DNA from: Marinobacter sp. BGYM27
GTDB taxonomy: Bacteria > Pseudomonadota > Gammaproteobacteria > Pseudomonadales > Oleiphilaceae
Reading direction: 5' to 3'
NCBI GenBank assembly: GCA_025153445.1
Contig: JANZNS010000009.1
Location: 62,001 to 126,000 of the forward strand
Length of the DNA: 64,000 nt
The notes under the pieces are model-generated. The model made no database searches and was not told the origin of the DNA. It saw nothing but the letters and a program-made list of their open reading frames with translations. The translations under genes and the position numbers were made by a program. Positions 19,343-28,093 of this stretch are shown here, one piece after another. Within the stretch, counting starts at the first letter, position 1, and each line of letters starts with the position of its first letter.

Positions 19343-21652
19343 ATGTTGACCACGCTGCGCAGTATTGTTCAGGAAGTGAATGGTGCCAGGGATCTTAATG
19401 AAGCCCTGGAAATCATCGTATCCCGCGTTCAGCGTGCCATGAATACTGAAGTCTGCTCGGTCTACCTGCTCGATCCGGACTCTAACCGCTATATCCTCAT
19501 GGCGACCGAAGGTCTTTACAAAAAGGCTGTCGGTAACGTGAGTCTGGCGCATTCGGAAGGTCTGATTGGTCTGGTCGGTTCTCGTGAAGAACCGATCAAT
19601 CTTGAAGATGCCACCGCGCATCCCCGCTACCGTTATTTTCCTGAAACCGGTGAAGAGCGTTTTCGTTCCTTTCTGGGTGTTCCCATTATTCACCATCGCC
19701 GGGTTCTTGGCGTGCTTGTTGTTCAGCAGCGCGAAAGTTCGCGTTGTTTTGATGAGGGGGAAGAGGCTTTTCTGGTGACCATCTCGGCCCAGTTGGCTGG
19801 CGTAATTGCCCACAGTGAAGCGACGGGTGCCATGAGCGGTTTGTCGCTCACCGGTCAGGCCTCTCACGATATTGGTTTCAAAGGCGTAGCGGGCTCGCCC
19901 GGTGTGGCGATTGGTACTGGCGTTGTGGTGTACCCGCCGGCCGATCTTGAAGCGGTGCCGGATAAGGAAGTAGACGACACCGAAGCGGAAAAGAATCTGT
20001 TCATGGCCGCAGTAATGGCGGTGCGCGAAGACATCGAACTGGTGGCCGAACGCTTGGCGCCGCAGCTCCGGCCAGAAGAACTCGCCCTGTTTGAAGTCTA
20101 TCTGCGAATGCTTGACGACAACGCCCTGCCGGGCGAAGTCATGACCCGGATTATCGCGGGGCAATGGGCTCAGGGCGCGCTGAAGCAGGTGGTTCAACAG
20201 TACGTACGCCACTTTGAAAAGATGGGCGATTTGTATCTGAGTGAGCGGGCGGTGGATATCCGGGATCTCGGACGGCGTCTGCTGGCTCATCTTCAGGAAG
20301 GGAACCAGGAAGAACTCGTCTATCCCCAGGAAACGGTTCTGGTCAGTGATGAACTGACGCCGGCGATGCTGGGCGAAGTGCCAAGAGGCCAGTTGGTTGG
20401 TCTGGTCTCCGTGCGCGGGTCCAGTAACTCCCACGTCGCCATTCTCGCCCGTGCCATGGGGGTTCCGACTGTCATGGGCATGATCGATATGCCGGTGAAC
20501 CAGCTCAACGGCCGGGAGCTTGTGGTCGACGGTTTTGAAGGTCAGATCTACGCCTCGCCGTCGGCCGACCTGCGGCTGTTTTACCAGGAAATCTGCGACG
20601 AGGAAGATGCGCTGTTCCGCGGACTTGAAGAGCTGCGCGATAAACCCTGCATCACCACGGATGGCAGACGGGTGCCGCTGCTGGTAAATACAGGCCTGAT
20701 GACTGATGTCGTGCGATCACTGAGTCACGGTGCTGAAGGTATCGGGCTCTATCGCACCGAAGTGCCTTTCATGATTAACGAGCGCTTTCCGTCTGAACAA
20801 GAGCAGCGGGCTTATTATCGCGAGCAGCTGGAGGCCTTTGCTCCCAACGATGTCACCATGCGAACGCTGGATATCGGTGGCGACAAGGCGTTGAGTTATT
20901 TTCCGATCAGTGAAGAGAACCCCTTCCTTGGCTGGCGGGGGATCCGGGTGACACTGGATCATCCCGAGATATTTTTGGTGCAGGTGCGAGCCATGCTCAA
21001 GGCCAGCGATGGCCTGAATAACCTGCGAATCATGTTGCCGATGATCAGCAACGTGTCCGAAGTAGAAGAGTCGCTGCATCTGATTTACCGGGTTTACCAC
21101 GAGGTGCGGGAAGAGGGATACGATATCCAGATGCCCAAGGTGGGCGTGATGATCGAGATTCCCGCTGCTGTGTATCAGGTGCGAGATCTGTCGCACCGGG
21201 TCGATTTCCTGTCAGTGGGCTCGAATGACCTGACCCAGTATCTGCTGGCAGTGGATCGCAACAACCCCCGGGTGGCGTCTTTATATCACTCATTCCATCC
21301 GGCGGTACTGCACGCGTTGGTGAAAATTGCCAACGATGCCCATGATGCGGGAACACCCGTGAGCATATGTGGCGAACTGGCCGGGGATCCGGGTGGCGCC
21401 GTATTGCTGATGGCAATGGGCTACGATGCCTTGTCGATGAATGCTGCCAGCCTGCCGAAGGTGAAGTCGGTGATTCGAAGTATTGATTCGGAATGGGCCG
21501 TCAAGCTGTTGCACGATGTGCTCGATCTGGACTCGCCACATGTCATAAAAAGCTGTGTCGATCTTGCGCTGCGCCGTGCCGGGTTCGGGCGGTATCTGCG
21601 CCCCGGTCGCTTATCGGGTGAGGCTCCGGCTGCAGCGCCGGCCAGCTCCTGA
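19343..21652 (+). CDS. ptsP: Nitrogen PTS enzyme I (PEP-protein phosphotransferase PtsP)
   Basis: The 769-residue protein has an N-terminal GAF domain (about 15-160, with GLIGLVGSREEPINL) and an enzyme I module: the phosphohistidine block RGSSNSHVAILARAMG (His364), the PEP-binding TIM barrel (YRTEVPFM, TLDIGGDK, VGSNDLTQYLL) and the catalytic-cysteine block ICGELAGDP. PtsP starts the PTS-Ntr phosphorelay from PEP to NPr and EIIA-Ntr, which links nitrogen, carbon and potassium status; GAF senses glutamine or a related ligand in relatives. It forms an operon with rppH, as in Pseudomonas. Confidence 0.97.
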   Translation: MLTTLRSIVQEVNGARDLNEALEIIVSRVQRAMNTEVCSVYLLDPDSNRYILMATEGLYKKAVGNVSLAHSEGLIGLVGSREEPINLEDATAHPRYRYFPETGEERFRSFLGVPIIHHRRVLGVLVVQQRESSRCFDEGEEAFLVTISAQLAGVIAHSEATGAMSGLSLTGQASHDIGFKGVAGSPGVAIGTGVVVYPPADLEAVPDKEVDDTEAEKNLFMAAVMAVREDIELVAERLAPQLRPEELALFEVYLRMLDDNALPGEVMTRIIAGQWAQGALKQVVQQYVRHFEKMGDLYLSERAVDIRDLGRRLLAHLQEGNQEELVYPQETVLVSDELTPAMLGEVPRGQLVGLVSVRGSSNSHVAILARAMGVPTVMGMIDMPVNQLNGRELVVDGFEGQIYASPSADLRLFYQEICDEEDALFRGLEELRDKPCITTDGRRVPLLVNTGLMTDVVRSLSHGAEGIGLYRTEVPFMINERFPSEQEQRAYYREQLEAFAPNDVTMRTLDIGGDKALSYFPISEENPFLGWRGIRVTLDHPEIFLVQVRAMLKASDGLNNLRIMLPMISNVSEVEESLHLIYRVYHEVREEGYDIQMPKVGVMIEIPAAVYQVRDLSHRVDFLSVGSNDLTQYLLAVDRNNPRVASLYHSFHPAVLHALVKIANDAHDAGTPVSICGELAGDPGGAVLLMAMGYDALSMNAASLPKVKSVIRSIDSEWAVKLLHDVLDLDSPHVIKSCVDLALRRAGFGRYLRPGRLSGEAPAAAPASS

Positions 21653-21783
21653 AGTAGCGGCTATACCGCCAATAGGGTGTTTACTCTAGAAGGCGCTGAT
21701 AGCGTATAGGGCATGAGCGCTCAACACTATCTGTACTGAGCTTGCCTAATGAACGTTGATCACAGCCATAAACCGGGAATGCG

Positions 21784-23031
21784 ATGACGGTAACCAAGAC
21801 TTCGGAACGCAATAAAAAGCCGCGAATTGGCCTCGCCCTTGGTGGTGGCGGACCACTGGGCGGTATTTATGAAATAGGCGCTCTCAGGGCGCTCGACGAA
21901 GCGCTGGATGGCATTGATTTCAATGATCTGAATGTCTATGTGGGCGTCAATGCCGGCTCATTTGTTGCCGCCAATCTGGCCAACCAGATGACAACCGCCC
22001 AGTTGTGCCGGATCTTCGTCAAGAACGAAGCCGAAGTGCATCCATTCCATCCCGAAGTTTTTTACCGTCCGGCGTTTGCCGAAATCGGCCGCCGTCTGCT
22101 CGCGGTGCCTGGGCTGCTGGCCAGTGCGTTGGGGCGTTTTGTTGATAATCCTTATGACCAAAGCCTGCTGGAAGCCCTGACGATCTTGTCGCAGGCCGCG
22201 CCGGCTGGCTTATTCGATAACGAAGGGCTGCATGAATATCTAGAGCGTGCATTCAGCATGCTGGGGCGCAGCAATGATTTCCGCCAGTTGCGTCGCAGTC
22301 TCTATATTGTGGCCGCAGATGTGGAGAGCACTGAAGCAGTGTGCTTTGGCGCACCTGGATTCGATCATGTGCCGATTTCGAAGGCGATCCAGGCCAGTAC
22401 CTCATCGCCCGGCCTCTATGTTCCGGTTGAGATCGACGGTCGTTACTATGTTGATGGCACTTTAAGGAAAGGGCTGCACGCCTCTGTTGCCTTTGAGGAC
22501 GGTGCGGATCTGGTGTTTGCGGTCAATCCCCAGGTGCCAATCGATGCCAGTGCAGCGGTGCGTGCCGGGACCATGAAACCAGGCGCGCTGACCCAGTCGG
22601 GAATGCCCAATGTATTGGCTCAGACCTTCAGAACCATGGTGTATTCGCGAATGCAGTCGGGTATCGCACAGTACGCCCGTGATTATCCGGACAAGGATAT
22701 CGTGCTGTTTGAGCCCACCCGGGATGACGCCAAGCTGTACTTCTCGAACGTCTTCAGTTTCCAGTCACGCCGAATGGTGTGTGAGCACGCCTATCAGATG
22801 ACCCGCCGTGACCTTCTCGAGCGTGCGGACGAGCTGGAGGCCACATTGGCGCCCTATGGCATTACCCTGCGCCGGGACCGCCTGGAAGACGATCAGCGCA
22901 CGATCAGTACCAGTCTGTATGGTGAAATGCTGCCGCTGTACGTGGCCAAAGGGCGACGCAAGAAAGCCGCGCGTCAGCGGTTGTCGTCGGGGCTGGATAA
23001 CGTCACAGATATTCTGCAGAAAGCGCTTTAA
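21784..23031 (+). CDS. Patatin-like protein lacking the nucleophile serine
   Basis: The 415-residue protein has the patatin oxyanion motif (LALGGGGPLGGIYEIGALRALDE, from about residue 18) but the GxSxG elbow reads GVNAGS: the nucleophile position is Asn56 (AAT codon). The catalytic Asp motif is DGT (Asp224) instead of DGG/DGA. Active patatins are acyl hydrolases with a Ser-Asp dyad. With Ser replaced this copy may be a catalytically dead, regulatory or lipid-binding homologue; Ser59 in the same turn is a possible but unorthodox substitute. No signal peptide is visible. It follows ptsP after 131 bases. Confidence 0.85.
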   Translation: MTVTKTSERNKKPRIGLALGGGGPLGGIYEIGALRALDEALDGIDFNDLNVYVGVNAGSFVAANLANQMTTAQLCRIFVKNEAEVHPFHPEVFYRPAFAEIGRRLLAVPGLLASALGRFVDNPYDQSLLEALTILSQAAPAGLFDNEGLHEYLERAFSMLGRSNDFRQLRRSLYIVAADVESTEAVCFGAPGFDHVPISKAIQASTSSPGLYVPVEIDGRYYVDGTLRKGLHASVAFEDGADLVFAVNPQVPIDASAAVRAGTMKPGALTQSGMPNVLAQTFRTMVYSRMQSGIAQYARDYPDKDIVLFEPTRDDAKLYFSNVFSFQSRRMVCEHAYQMTRRDLLERADELEATLAPYGITLRRDRLEDDQRTISTSLYGEMLPLYVAKGRRKKAARQRLSSGLDNVTDILQKAL

Positions 23032-23088
23032 AGAGGCGGGCATCAGTCTTGACCGGCTCCACTCGTTGGCGAGCCGGTGAGTACGCAT

Positions 23089-23451
23089 CTAGCCCCGCTG
23101 CCCACCTTCCTTTTCCAGCCGCGCCAGGTATTGCGCCCAGTGAGCGTCCTGATTGTCACCCAGATCTTTCAGGTAAGCCCAGGTAAACAACCCGGAATCG
23201 TGACCGTCGCTGAACGTCAGCTTCAGGGCGTAGTTACCAATCATGTTTGCGCCGGTAATCAACACGTCCCGCTTGCCTGTCTGCAGTGTGCCGGGCCCCA
23301 TGCCGTGGCCACGTACTTCAGCCGAGGGTGAATAAACCCGCAGCAGCTCGAAAGGCAGTCCGACTACCTGGCCGCTGCCGTACTCAAGTTCAAGTAAACG
23401 GCTTTGTTTGCGGATGCGGATATCAGTTGGTCGATTATCAGGCGATGACAT
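23089..23451 (-). CDS. DUF971 (gamma-butyrobetaine hydroxylase-like N-domain) protein
   Basis: The 120-residue product has 'PTDIRIRKQSRLLELEYGSG', 'LPFELLRVYSPSAEVRGHG' and 'YALKLTFSDGHDSGLFTWAYL', the pattern of DUF971, a small domain also found at the N-terminus of gamma-butyrobetaine hydroxylase and in iron-sulfur-related proteins. The frame is open to 23550; I choose the ATG at 23451 because GGAG precedes it and the domain starts there. It lies downstream of hslU on the same strand, as in Pseudomonas, but separated by a strong hairpin. Confidence 0.88.
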   Translation of the reverse strand: MSSPDNRPTDIRIRKQSRLLELEYGSGQVVGLPFELLRVYSPSAEVRGHGMGPGTLQTGKRDVLITGANMIGNYALKLTFSDGHDSGLFTWAYLKDLGDNQDAHWAQYLARLEKEGGQRG

Positions 23452-23497
23452 GGTCGCGGTCTCCGCGGGCAGAAAAGTCATATATAAGGAGGGCCGG

Positions 23498-23527
23498 CGA
23501 GGGAGTGAACAGGTATTCACTCCCTCG
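23498..23527 (-). terminator. Hairpin after hslU
   Basis: A perfect 12-bp stem (CGAGGGAGTGAA at 23498-23509, complement at 23516-23527) with a six-base loop lies 39 bases beyond the hslU stop. On the minus strand it is followed by a moderately T-rich stretch (CCTTATATAT). It probably ends or attenuates the hslVU transcript before the DUF971 gene. Confidence 0.6.
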
Positions 23528-23565
23528 GGTCTTATCACGCGCCGGGACATGTCCCGGGCATCTGG

Positions 23566-24891
23566 TCAGAGAATATACCGACTCAGGTCTTCGTCCTCGG
23601 CAAGGTCGCCAAGTCGCTCGTCGACATAGGCTGCGGTAATTTCAAATTCACCGTCGACGGCATCACCTGCGTCGAACGACAAGCTTTCCAGCAGCCGTTC
23701 CAGCACAGTATGCAGACGCCGAGCACCGATGTTCTCGGTGGACTCGTTGACCTTCCAGGCAATCTGGGCCAGTCGATCAAGGGCGTCTTCGGCGAACTTG
23801 AGGGTAAGTCCCTCGGTGCCCATCAGTGCTTCATACTGTTGTACCAGCGAAGCATCCGGTTCAGTCAGGATGCGCTTGAAGTCGTTTGGCGTGAGTGCCT
23901 TCAGCTCAACGCGGATCGGTAGCCGGCCCTGCAGTTCGGGAATCAGGTCTGACGGCTTGGTCAGGTGGAACGCGCCCGACGCAATAAACAGAATGTGGTC
24001 GGTGCGGATCATGCCGAACTTGGTCGAAACGGTGCTGCCTTCGATCAGTGGCAGAAGATCGCGTTGCACACCTTCACGGGAAACATCGGCCGAACCGCTT
24101 TCAGAGCGCTTCGCTACCTTGTCGATCTCATCAATGAACACGATGCCATTCTGTTCGACGGAATGAATCGCCTTCTGCTTGATCTCTTCTTCATTGACCA
24201 ATTTGGCGGCTTCTTCATCCCGTGCAGCGATGAGCGCATCAGCAACTTTCAGCTTGCGCGTTTTGCGCCGGTCCTTCGACATGTTGGAGAACATGCTCTG
24301 AAGCTGATTGGTCATTTCTTCCATGCCGGGGGGCGCCATGATTTCCACGCCGGCAGCCGGATTGTTCAGGTCTATTTCGATTTCCTTGTCGTCCAGCTCG
24401 CCTTCGCGCAGTTTCTTGCGGAACAATTGGCGAGTGGAGGAGTCAGCCGGCTTGCTGTCTTCCTCAAAGCTTCGGGCCGGGGGCAGCAGGGCGTCCAGAA
24501 TGCGGTCTTCCGCAGCATCCATGGCCCGATGCTCGTGGCGCTTCATTTCCTTTTCGCGAAGCATTTTGACCGCCATGTCCGCAAGGTCCCGAACGATGGA
24601 TTCAACATCGCGGCCGACGTAGCCCACCTCGGTAAACTTGGTGGCCTCAATCTTGAGGAATGGTGCATCGGCGAGTTTGGCTAACCGGCGGGCGATCTCG
24701 GTTTTACCGACGCCGGTGGGGCCGATCATCAGGATGTTCTTGGGGGTAATTTCATCGCGCAGCCCGGTGTCGAGCTGCATGCGACGCCAGCGGTTACGCA
24801 GTGCAATCGCAACGGCACGCTTGGCATCTTCCTGTCCGACGATGTGTTTGTTGAGCTCGTGGACGATTTCGCGAGGGGTCATTCCAGACAT
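23566..24891 (-). CDS. hslU: ATP-dependent protease ATPase subunit HslU
   Basis: HslU unfolds substrates and feeds them to the HslV peptidase chamber. The 441-residue product has Walker A GPTGVGKT (Lys63), the I-domain (about 110-245) with the 'GMEEM' segment, Walker B VFIDEIDK, sensor residues in [12 protein letters not shown] and the C-terminal 'DLSRYIL' tail that inserts into HslV. A GTG 15 bases upstream is in frame, but the ATG at 24891 has AGGAG five bases before it. It begins 11 bases after the hslV stop. Confidence 0.98.
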   Translation of the reverse strand: MSGMTPREIVHELNKHIVGQEDAKRAVAIALRNRWRRMQLDTGLRDEITPKNILMIGPTGVGKTEIARRLAKLADAPFLKIEATKFTEVGYVGRDVESIVRDLADMAVKMLREKEMKRHEHRAMDAAEDRILDALLPPARSFEEDSKPADSSTRQLFRKKLREGELDDKEIEIDLNNPAAGVEIMAPPGMEEMTNQLQSMFSNMSKDRRKTRKLKVADALIAARDEEAAKLVNEEEIKQKAIHSVEQNGIVFIDEIDKVAKRSESGSADVSREGVQRDLLPLIEGSTVSTKFGMIRTDHILFIASGAFHLTKPSDLIPELQGRLPIRVELKALTPNDFKRILTEPDASLVQQYEALMGTEGLTLKFAEDALDRLAQIAWKVNESTENIGARRLHTVLERLLESLSFDAGDAVDGEFEITAAYVDERLGDLAEDEDLSRYIL

Positions 24892-24902
24892 GTCAGCTCC
24901 TG

Positions 24903-25433
24903 TCACTCGTTGGTAGACAGCACTTCGAGCGTGCGGTTGTGGTTAGTGTAGATGCAGATGTCAGCCGCGATATCGAGGCCCTTGTCGACGATCTGATCGG
25001 CCGGCAGCTCGGTGTTTTCGAGCAATGCGCGGGCAGCGGATTGGGCGAATGGCCCGCCGGAGCCGATAGCAATCAGGCTGTTCTCAGGCTCAATTACGTC
25101 CCCGTTACCGGTAATGATCAGCGAGGCCGTGTGGTCGGCGACAGCGAGCAGTGCTTCAAGTCGTCGCAGGGCCCTGTCCGTTCGCCAGTCTTTGGCGAGC
25201 TCCACTGCGGCTCGGGTCAGATTACCCTGATGTTTTTCGAGTTGGGCCTCAAAACGCTCGAAAAGGGTAAATGCGTCAGCGGTGCCTCCGGCAAAACCGG
25301 CCAGCACCTTGTTGTTGTAAAGGCGGCGAACCTTACGGGCATTGCCTTTCATAACGGTGTTGCCCAGGGATACCTGGCCATCACCACCCATGGCGACCGT
25401 ATCACCGCGTCGAACTGAAAGAATCGTAGTCAT
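24903..25433 (-). CDS. hslV: ATP-dependent protease peptidase subunit HslV
   Basis: HslV is the proteasome-beta-like peptidase of the HslVU protease. The 176-residue product begins [10 protein letters not shown], so removal of Met exposes the catalytic Thr. The blocks [47 protein letters not shown] and DICIYTNHN are family hallmarks. It leads the hslVU operon. A sigma-32-type promoter is visible about 50 bases upstream, consistent with heat-shock control. Confidence 0.98.
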   Translation of the reverse strand: MTTILSVRRGDTVAMGGDGQVSLGNTVMKGNARKVRRLYNNKVLAGFAGGTADAFTLFERFEAQLEKHQGNLTRAAVELAKDWRTDRALRRLEALLAVADHTASLIITGNGDVIEPENSLIAIGSGGPFAQSAARALLENTELPADQIVDKGLDIAADICIYTNHNRTLEVLSTNE

Positions 25434-25483
25434 GTTTGCTCCGGTTGAATGGAAAGCGCAAAGCGTTCTTCAGAATTCTGATA

Positions 25484-25512
25484 GATATGGCAGCGAAGCG
25501 GAGAAATTCAAG
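25484..25512 (-). promoter_or_regulatory. Sigma-32-type heat-shock promoter of hslVU
   Basis: On the minus strand CTTGAAT (25512-25506) is followed after about 15 bases by GCCATATCT (around 25491-25483). The RpoH consensus is CTTGAAA and CCCCATnT with a similar gap. The box lies about 50 bases before the hslV ATG, and hslVU is a classical RpoH operon, so the assignment is likely. Confidence 0.65.
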
Positions 25513-25603
25513 GGCTGGGGTGGGGAAGCTGTTGTAACTCTCGAATGCGACAGCCATCAGGTGGGCGGCTATCGCGTTCGAGAAGTGCTGGATGTTGAGG
25601 GTA

Positions 25604-26257
25604 TCAGCCCTCTTTGGGGACCTTGCGGACCAGTGGCGCGATGTTGATGCGAACCAGTTTGTCGACCGCACTGTTCATTTTGCTTCGGGAATCGTAAGGC
25701 CCGATATTGACGCGATACCAGACGCTGCCGCTCTCCAGATTGATTTCGTCAATTTTGGCCTGAAGCCCCTGGAACGCAATCTGGGCCCGTTGGCGCTCGG
25801 CATCCTCGCGACCACGGAATGACCCGGTCTGGATGACATAGCGGTATTTGCGCTGGGCAGCTGTCGGGCCCGGATCGTAGGCTTCAACCTTGGGTGCCAC
25901 GACTTCGGATTCGGGCAGCATCTCGTAAAACTGAAATGCCTGCTTCTGTTTGGCTGGCTTATCTGCCGGCGCCTGCTCGCTTTTGCTGTTTGCGGTTGCG
26001 GACTTCGCCGGTGCTTTCGTTGCGACCGGCTGACTTGCATCAGGCTTGGGCATCGAGTTCAGGTAAGCAATAAACCCGACAAAGCCGCCAACCAGTGCCA
26101 GCGACAGGATCCAGCGGATAGACAGGCCGCCGGACTGGCGTGACGGCGACTGTCGGTTTACTTTCTTTTTGGCCGGTGCTGCGGGCTTCTTGCGACTTGG
26201 CGGTCGCGAGGTCGCGGCACGGCTGGTGCTTGGCTTTTTGGCGTAATCGCGGGACAT
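25604..26257 (-). CDS. FtsN-like SPOR-domain membrane protein
   Basis: The 217-residue protein has a basic, Ala/Pro/Lys-rich cytoplasmic N-terminus (1-45), one membrane helix (about 47-66, WILSLALVGGFVGFIAYL), a low-complexity Ala/Lys/Pro linker (70-105) and a C-terminal SPOR domain (about 138-213: RYVIQTGSFRGREDAERQRAQ, VWYRVNIGPYDSRSKM). SPOR domains bind denuded septal peptidoglycan, and FtsN activates septal synthesis. Location between argS and hslV matches the FtsN-like gene of Pseudomonas. It is probably cotranscribed with argS, 32 bases upstream. Confidence 0.85.
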   Translation of the reverse strand: MSRDYAKKPSTSRAATSRPPSRKKPAAPAKKKVNRQSPSRQSGGLSIRWILSLALVGGFVGFIAYLNSMPKPDASQPVATKAPAKSATANSKSEQAPADKPAKQKQAFQFYEMLPESEVVAPKVEAYDPGPTAAQRKYRYVIQTGSFRGREDAERQRAQIAFQGLQAKIDEINLESGSVWYRVNIGPYDSRSKMNSAVDKLVRINIAPLVRKVPKEG

Positions 26258-26289
26258 CGTTATGGTCTCGGGTTCTCGCTAACTGCGAA

Positions 26290-27975
26290 TTACATTTCTT
26301 CAGGTGCGCTGACGCCGATAAGGTCAAGGCCATTGACCAGTACCTGCTTCACCGCGAGATACAGTGCGACGCGACTGTCCCGAACGGCGGTATCGTCGAT
26401 CAATACCTTGTGCGCGTTGTAATAGGTGTGGAACAGACCCGCAAGCTCACGCAGGTAATGCGTCAGGTGGTGCGGCTCACGCTGGCGGGCGGCATTGGCA
26501 ATCAGCTCGGGATAACGGGCAAGCTGGTTGGCAATTTCACGTTCTTCATCCAGTGCCAGGCCGCTCAGGTCGCTGCCGAAATCCGCTGCGTTGATGTCGA
26601 CGCCCAGCTCCTGAAGCTTGCGAAGGACGCTGCAAATCCGGGCATGCGCATACTGGATGTAGTAGACCGGGTTTTCATTGGTCTGGGAGCGTGCCAGGTC
26701 AATATCGAAGGTCAACTGTGAGTCGACCCGCCGAGCAGCCAGGAAGAACCGGGTTGCGTCGCGGCCTACTTCGTCGATCAGATCGCGGAGGGTGACGTAA
26801 CTCCCCGCGCGCTTTGACAGTTTGACTTCCTGTCCTGAGCGGGTGACCAGCACCATTTGATGCAGGACATAGTCCGGCCAGCCTTCGGGAATGCCTGCTT
26901 TCAACGCTTGCAGGCCAGCCCGTACGCGGGTCACTGTTGAGTGATGATCTGCGCCCTGTTCGTTGATCACGGTGCTGAAGCCGCGTTGCCACTTGTCGAG
27001 GTGGTAGGCCACATCAGGCAGGAAATAAGTGTAGCCGCCATCAGACTTTCGCATCACGCGATCTTTGTCGTCGCCGAACTCGGTGGTTTTCAGCCAGAGG
27101 GCATTATCTTTTTCGTAGGTGAAGCCATTGGCGTTGAGCGCTTCAACGGTCTTCTCGACCTTGCCTTCGTTATACAGTGAAGACTCAAGGAAGTAGACGT
27201 CGAATTTGACGCCAAAGGCCTTCAGGTCGAGGTCCTGTTCGCGGCGCAGGTAGGCCACAGCAAAGTCCTTGATTGCGGCCAGGTCATCCGCATCACCTTT
27301 GGCTGTTACTTCGCGGTCATCGGCTGTTACCGTTGCCTTCTCAAGATAGGCGTTGGCTGCATCCTGGATATAGTCGCCGCGATAACCGTCTTTCGGCCAT
27401 AGGTCATCATCCGGCGATATGCCTTTGATGCGGGCCTGAACAGACAGCGCCAGATTGTCGATCTGCGCGCCGGCATCGTTATAGTAGAATTCGCGGGTCA
27501 CCTTGTAGCCGTTTGCTTCCAGCAAGCGTGCCAGGCAATCGCCAATGGCCGCGCCACGGCCGTGGCCGACGTGCAGGGGGCCGGTGGGGTTGGCGGATAC
27601 AAATTCGATCTGCACCGATTCACCGGCGCCACTATTGTTGAGCCCGAATCCGTCGGCAGCACTGCGAACCGTATTCACAATATCGAAGCTGCTGGCGTCG
27701 CTCATAAAGAAGTTGATAAAGCCGGGACCTGCAATTTCCACTTTCGCCACGGCGCTGCTTTCGGGCAGCTTTTCAATCAGCAAGTCGGCCAGTTGTCGCG
27801 GCGGTTTGCCGGCGGCTTTAGCAGTAACCAGGGCAATGTTGGTGGCGAAATCACCGTGGGCTTTGTCGCGGGTGCTGTCCACGTTGAGTTTGAAGGCCTG
27901 GTCCTGTGGCAGAACGCCTTCAGCCTGGAGGGCCGCGATGGCGGCTTCGAGTAGCTGGATTACCGTGTCTTTCAT
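26290..27975 (-). CDS. argS: Arginyl-tRNA synthetase
   Basis: The 561-residue class I synthetase attaches arginine to tRNA-Arg. It has an N-terminal additional domain, the HIGH-equivalent HVGH in [16 protein letters not shown], a 'KLSKRAG' block in the KMSKS region, and the anticodon-binding C-terminus beginning near '[16 protein letters not shown]'. The product ends in the typical '[12 protein letters not shown]'. It sits between priA and the SPOR gene on the same strand, the usual order in pseudomonads. Confidence 0.98.
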   Translation of the reverse strand: MKDTVIQLLEAAIAALQAEGVLPQDQAFKLNVDSTRDKAHGDFATNIALVTAKAAGKPPRQLADLLIEKLPESSAVAKVEIAGPGFINFFMSDASSFDIVNTVRSAADGFGLNNSGAGESVQIEFVSANPTGPLHVGHGRGAAIGDCLARLLEANGYKVTREFYYNDAGAQIDNLALSVQARIKGISPDDDLWPKDGYRGDYIQDAANAYLEKATVTADDREVTAKGDADDLAAIKDFAVAYLRREQDLDLKAFGVKFDVYFLESSLYNEGKVEKTVEALNANGFTYEKDNALWLKTTEFGDDKDRVMRKSDGGYTYFLPDVAYHLDKWQRGFSTVINEQGADHHSTVTRVRAGLQALKAGIPEGWPDYVLHQMVLVTRSGQEVKLSKRAGSYVTLRDLIDEVGRDATRFFLAARRVDSQLTFDIDLARSQTNENPVYYIQYAHARICSVLRKLQELGVDINAADFGSDLSGLALDEEREIANQLARYPELIANAARQREPHHLTHYLRELAGLFHTYYNAHKVLIDDTAVRDSRVALYLAVKQVLVNGLDLIGVSAPEEM

Positions 27976-28093
27976 GCTGGCAGATGACTCAGTCAGATCG
28001 GAGCGTTGATGGGGGTGAAAGCCCCCGGCTGTCGGGGCTCGCTATTATCGCGGAAAGGGGCTGTTTTCTCAATGCGGCGGCGCAGCGCCTTCC

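Noticed and set aside
19277-20434. 385-codon open frame on the minus strand
   Set aside because: It is antisense to ptsP; the translation is rich in His and Arg with no domain, typical of a shadow frame in GC-rich DNA.
25596-25611. GAGGG/CCCTC hairpin at the end of the SPOR gene as a terminator
   Set aside because: The five-base-pair stem overlaps the stop codon and lacks a T-run.
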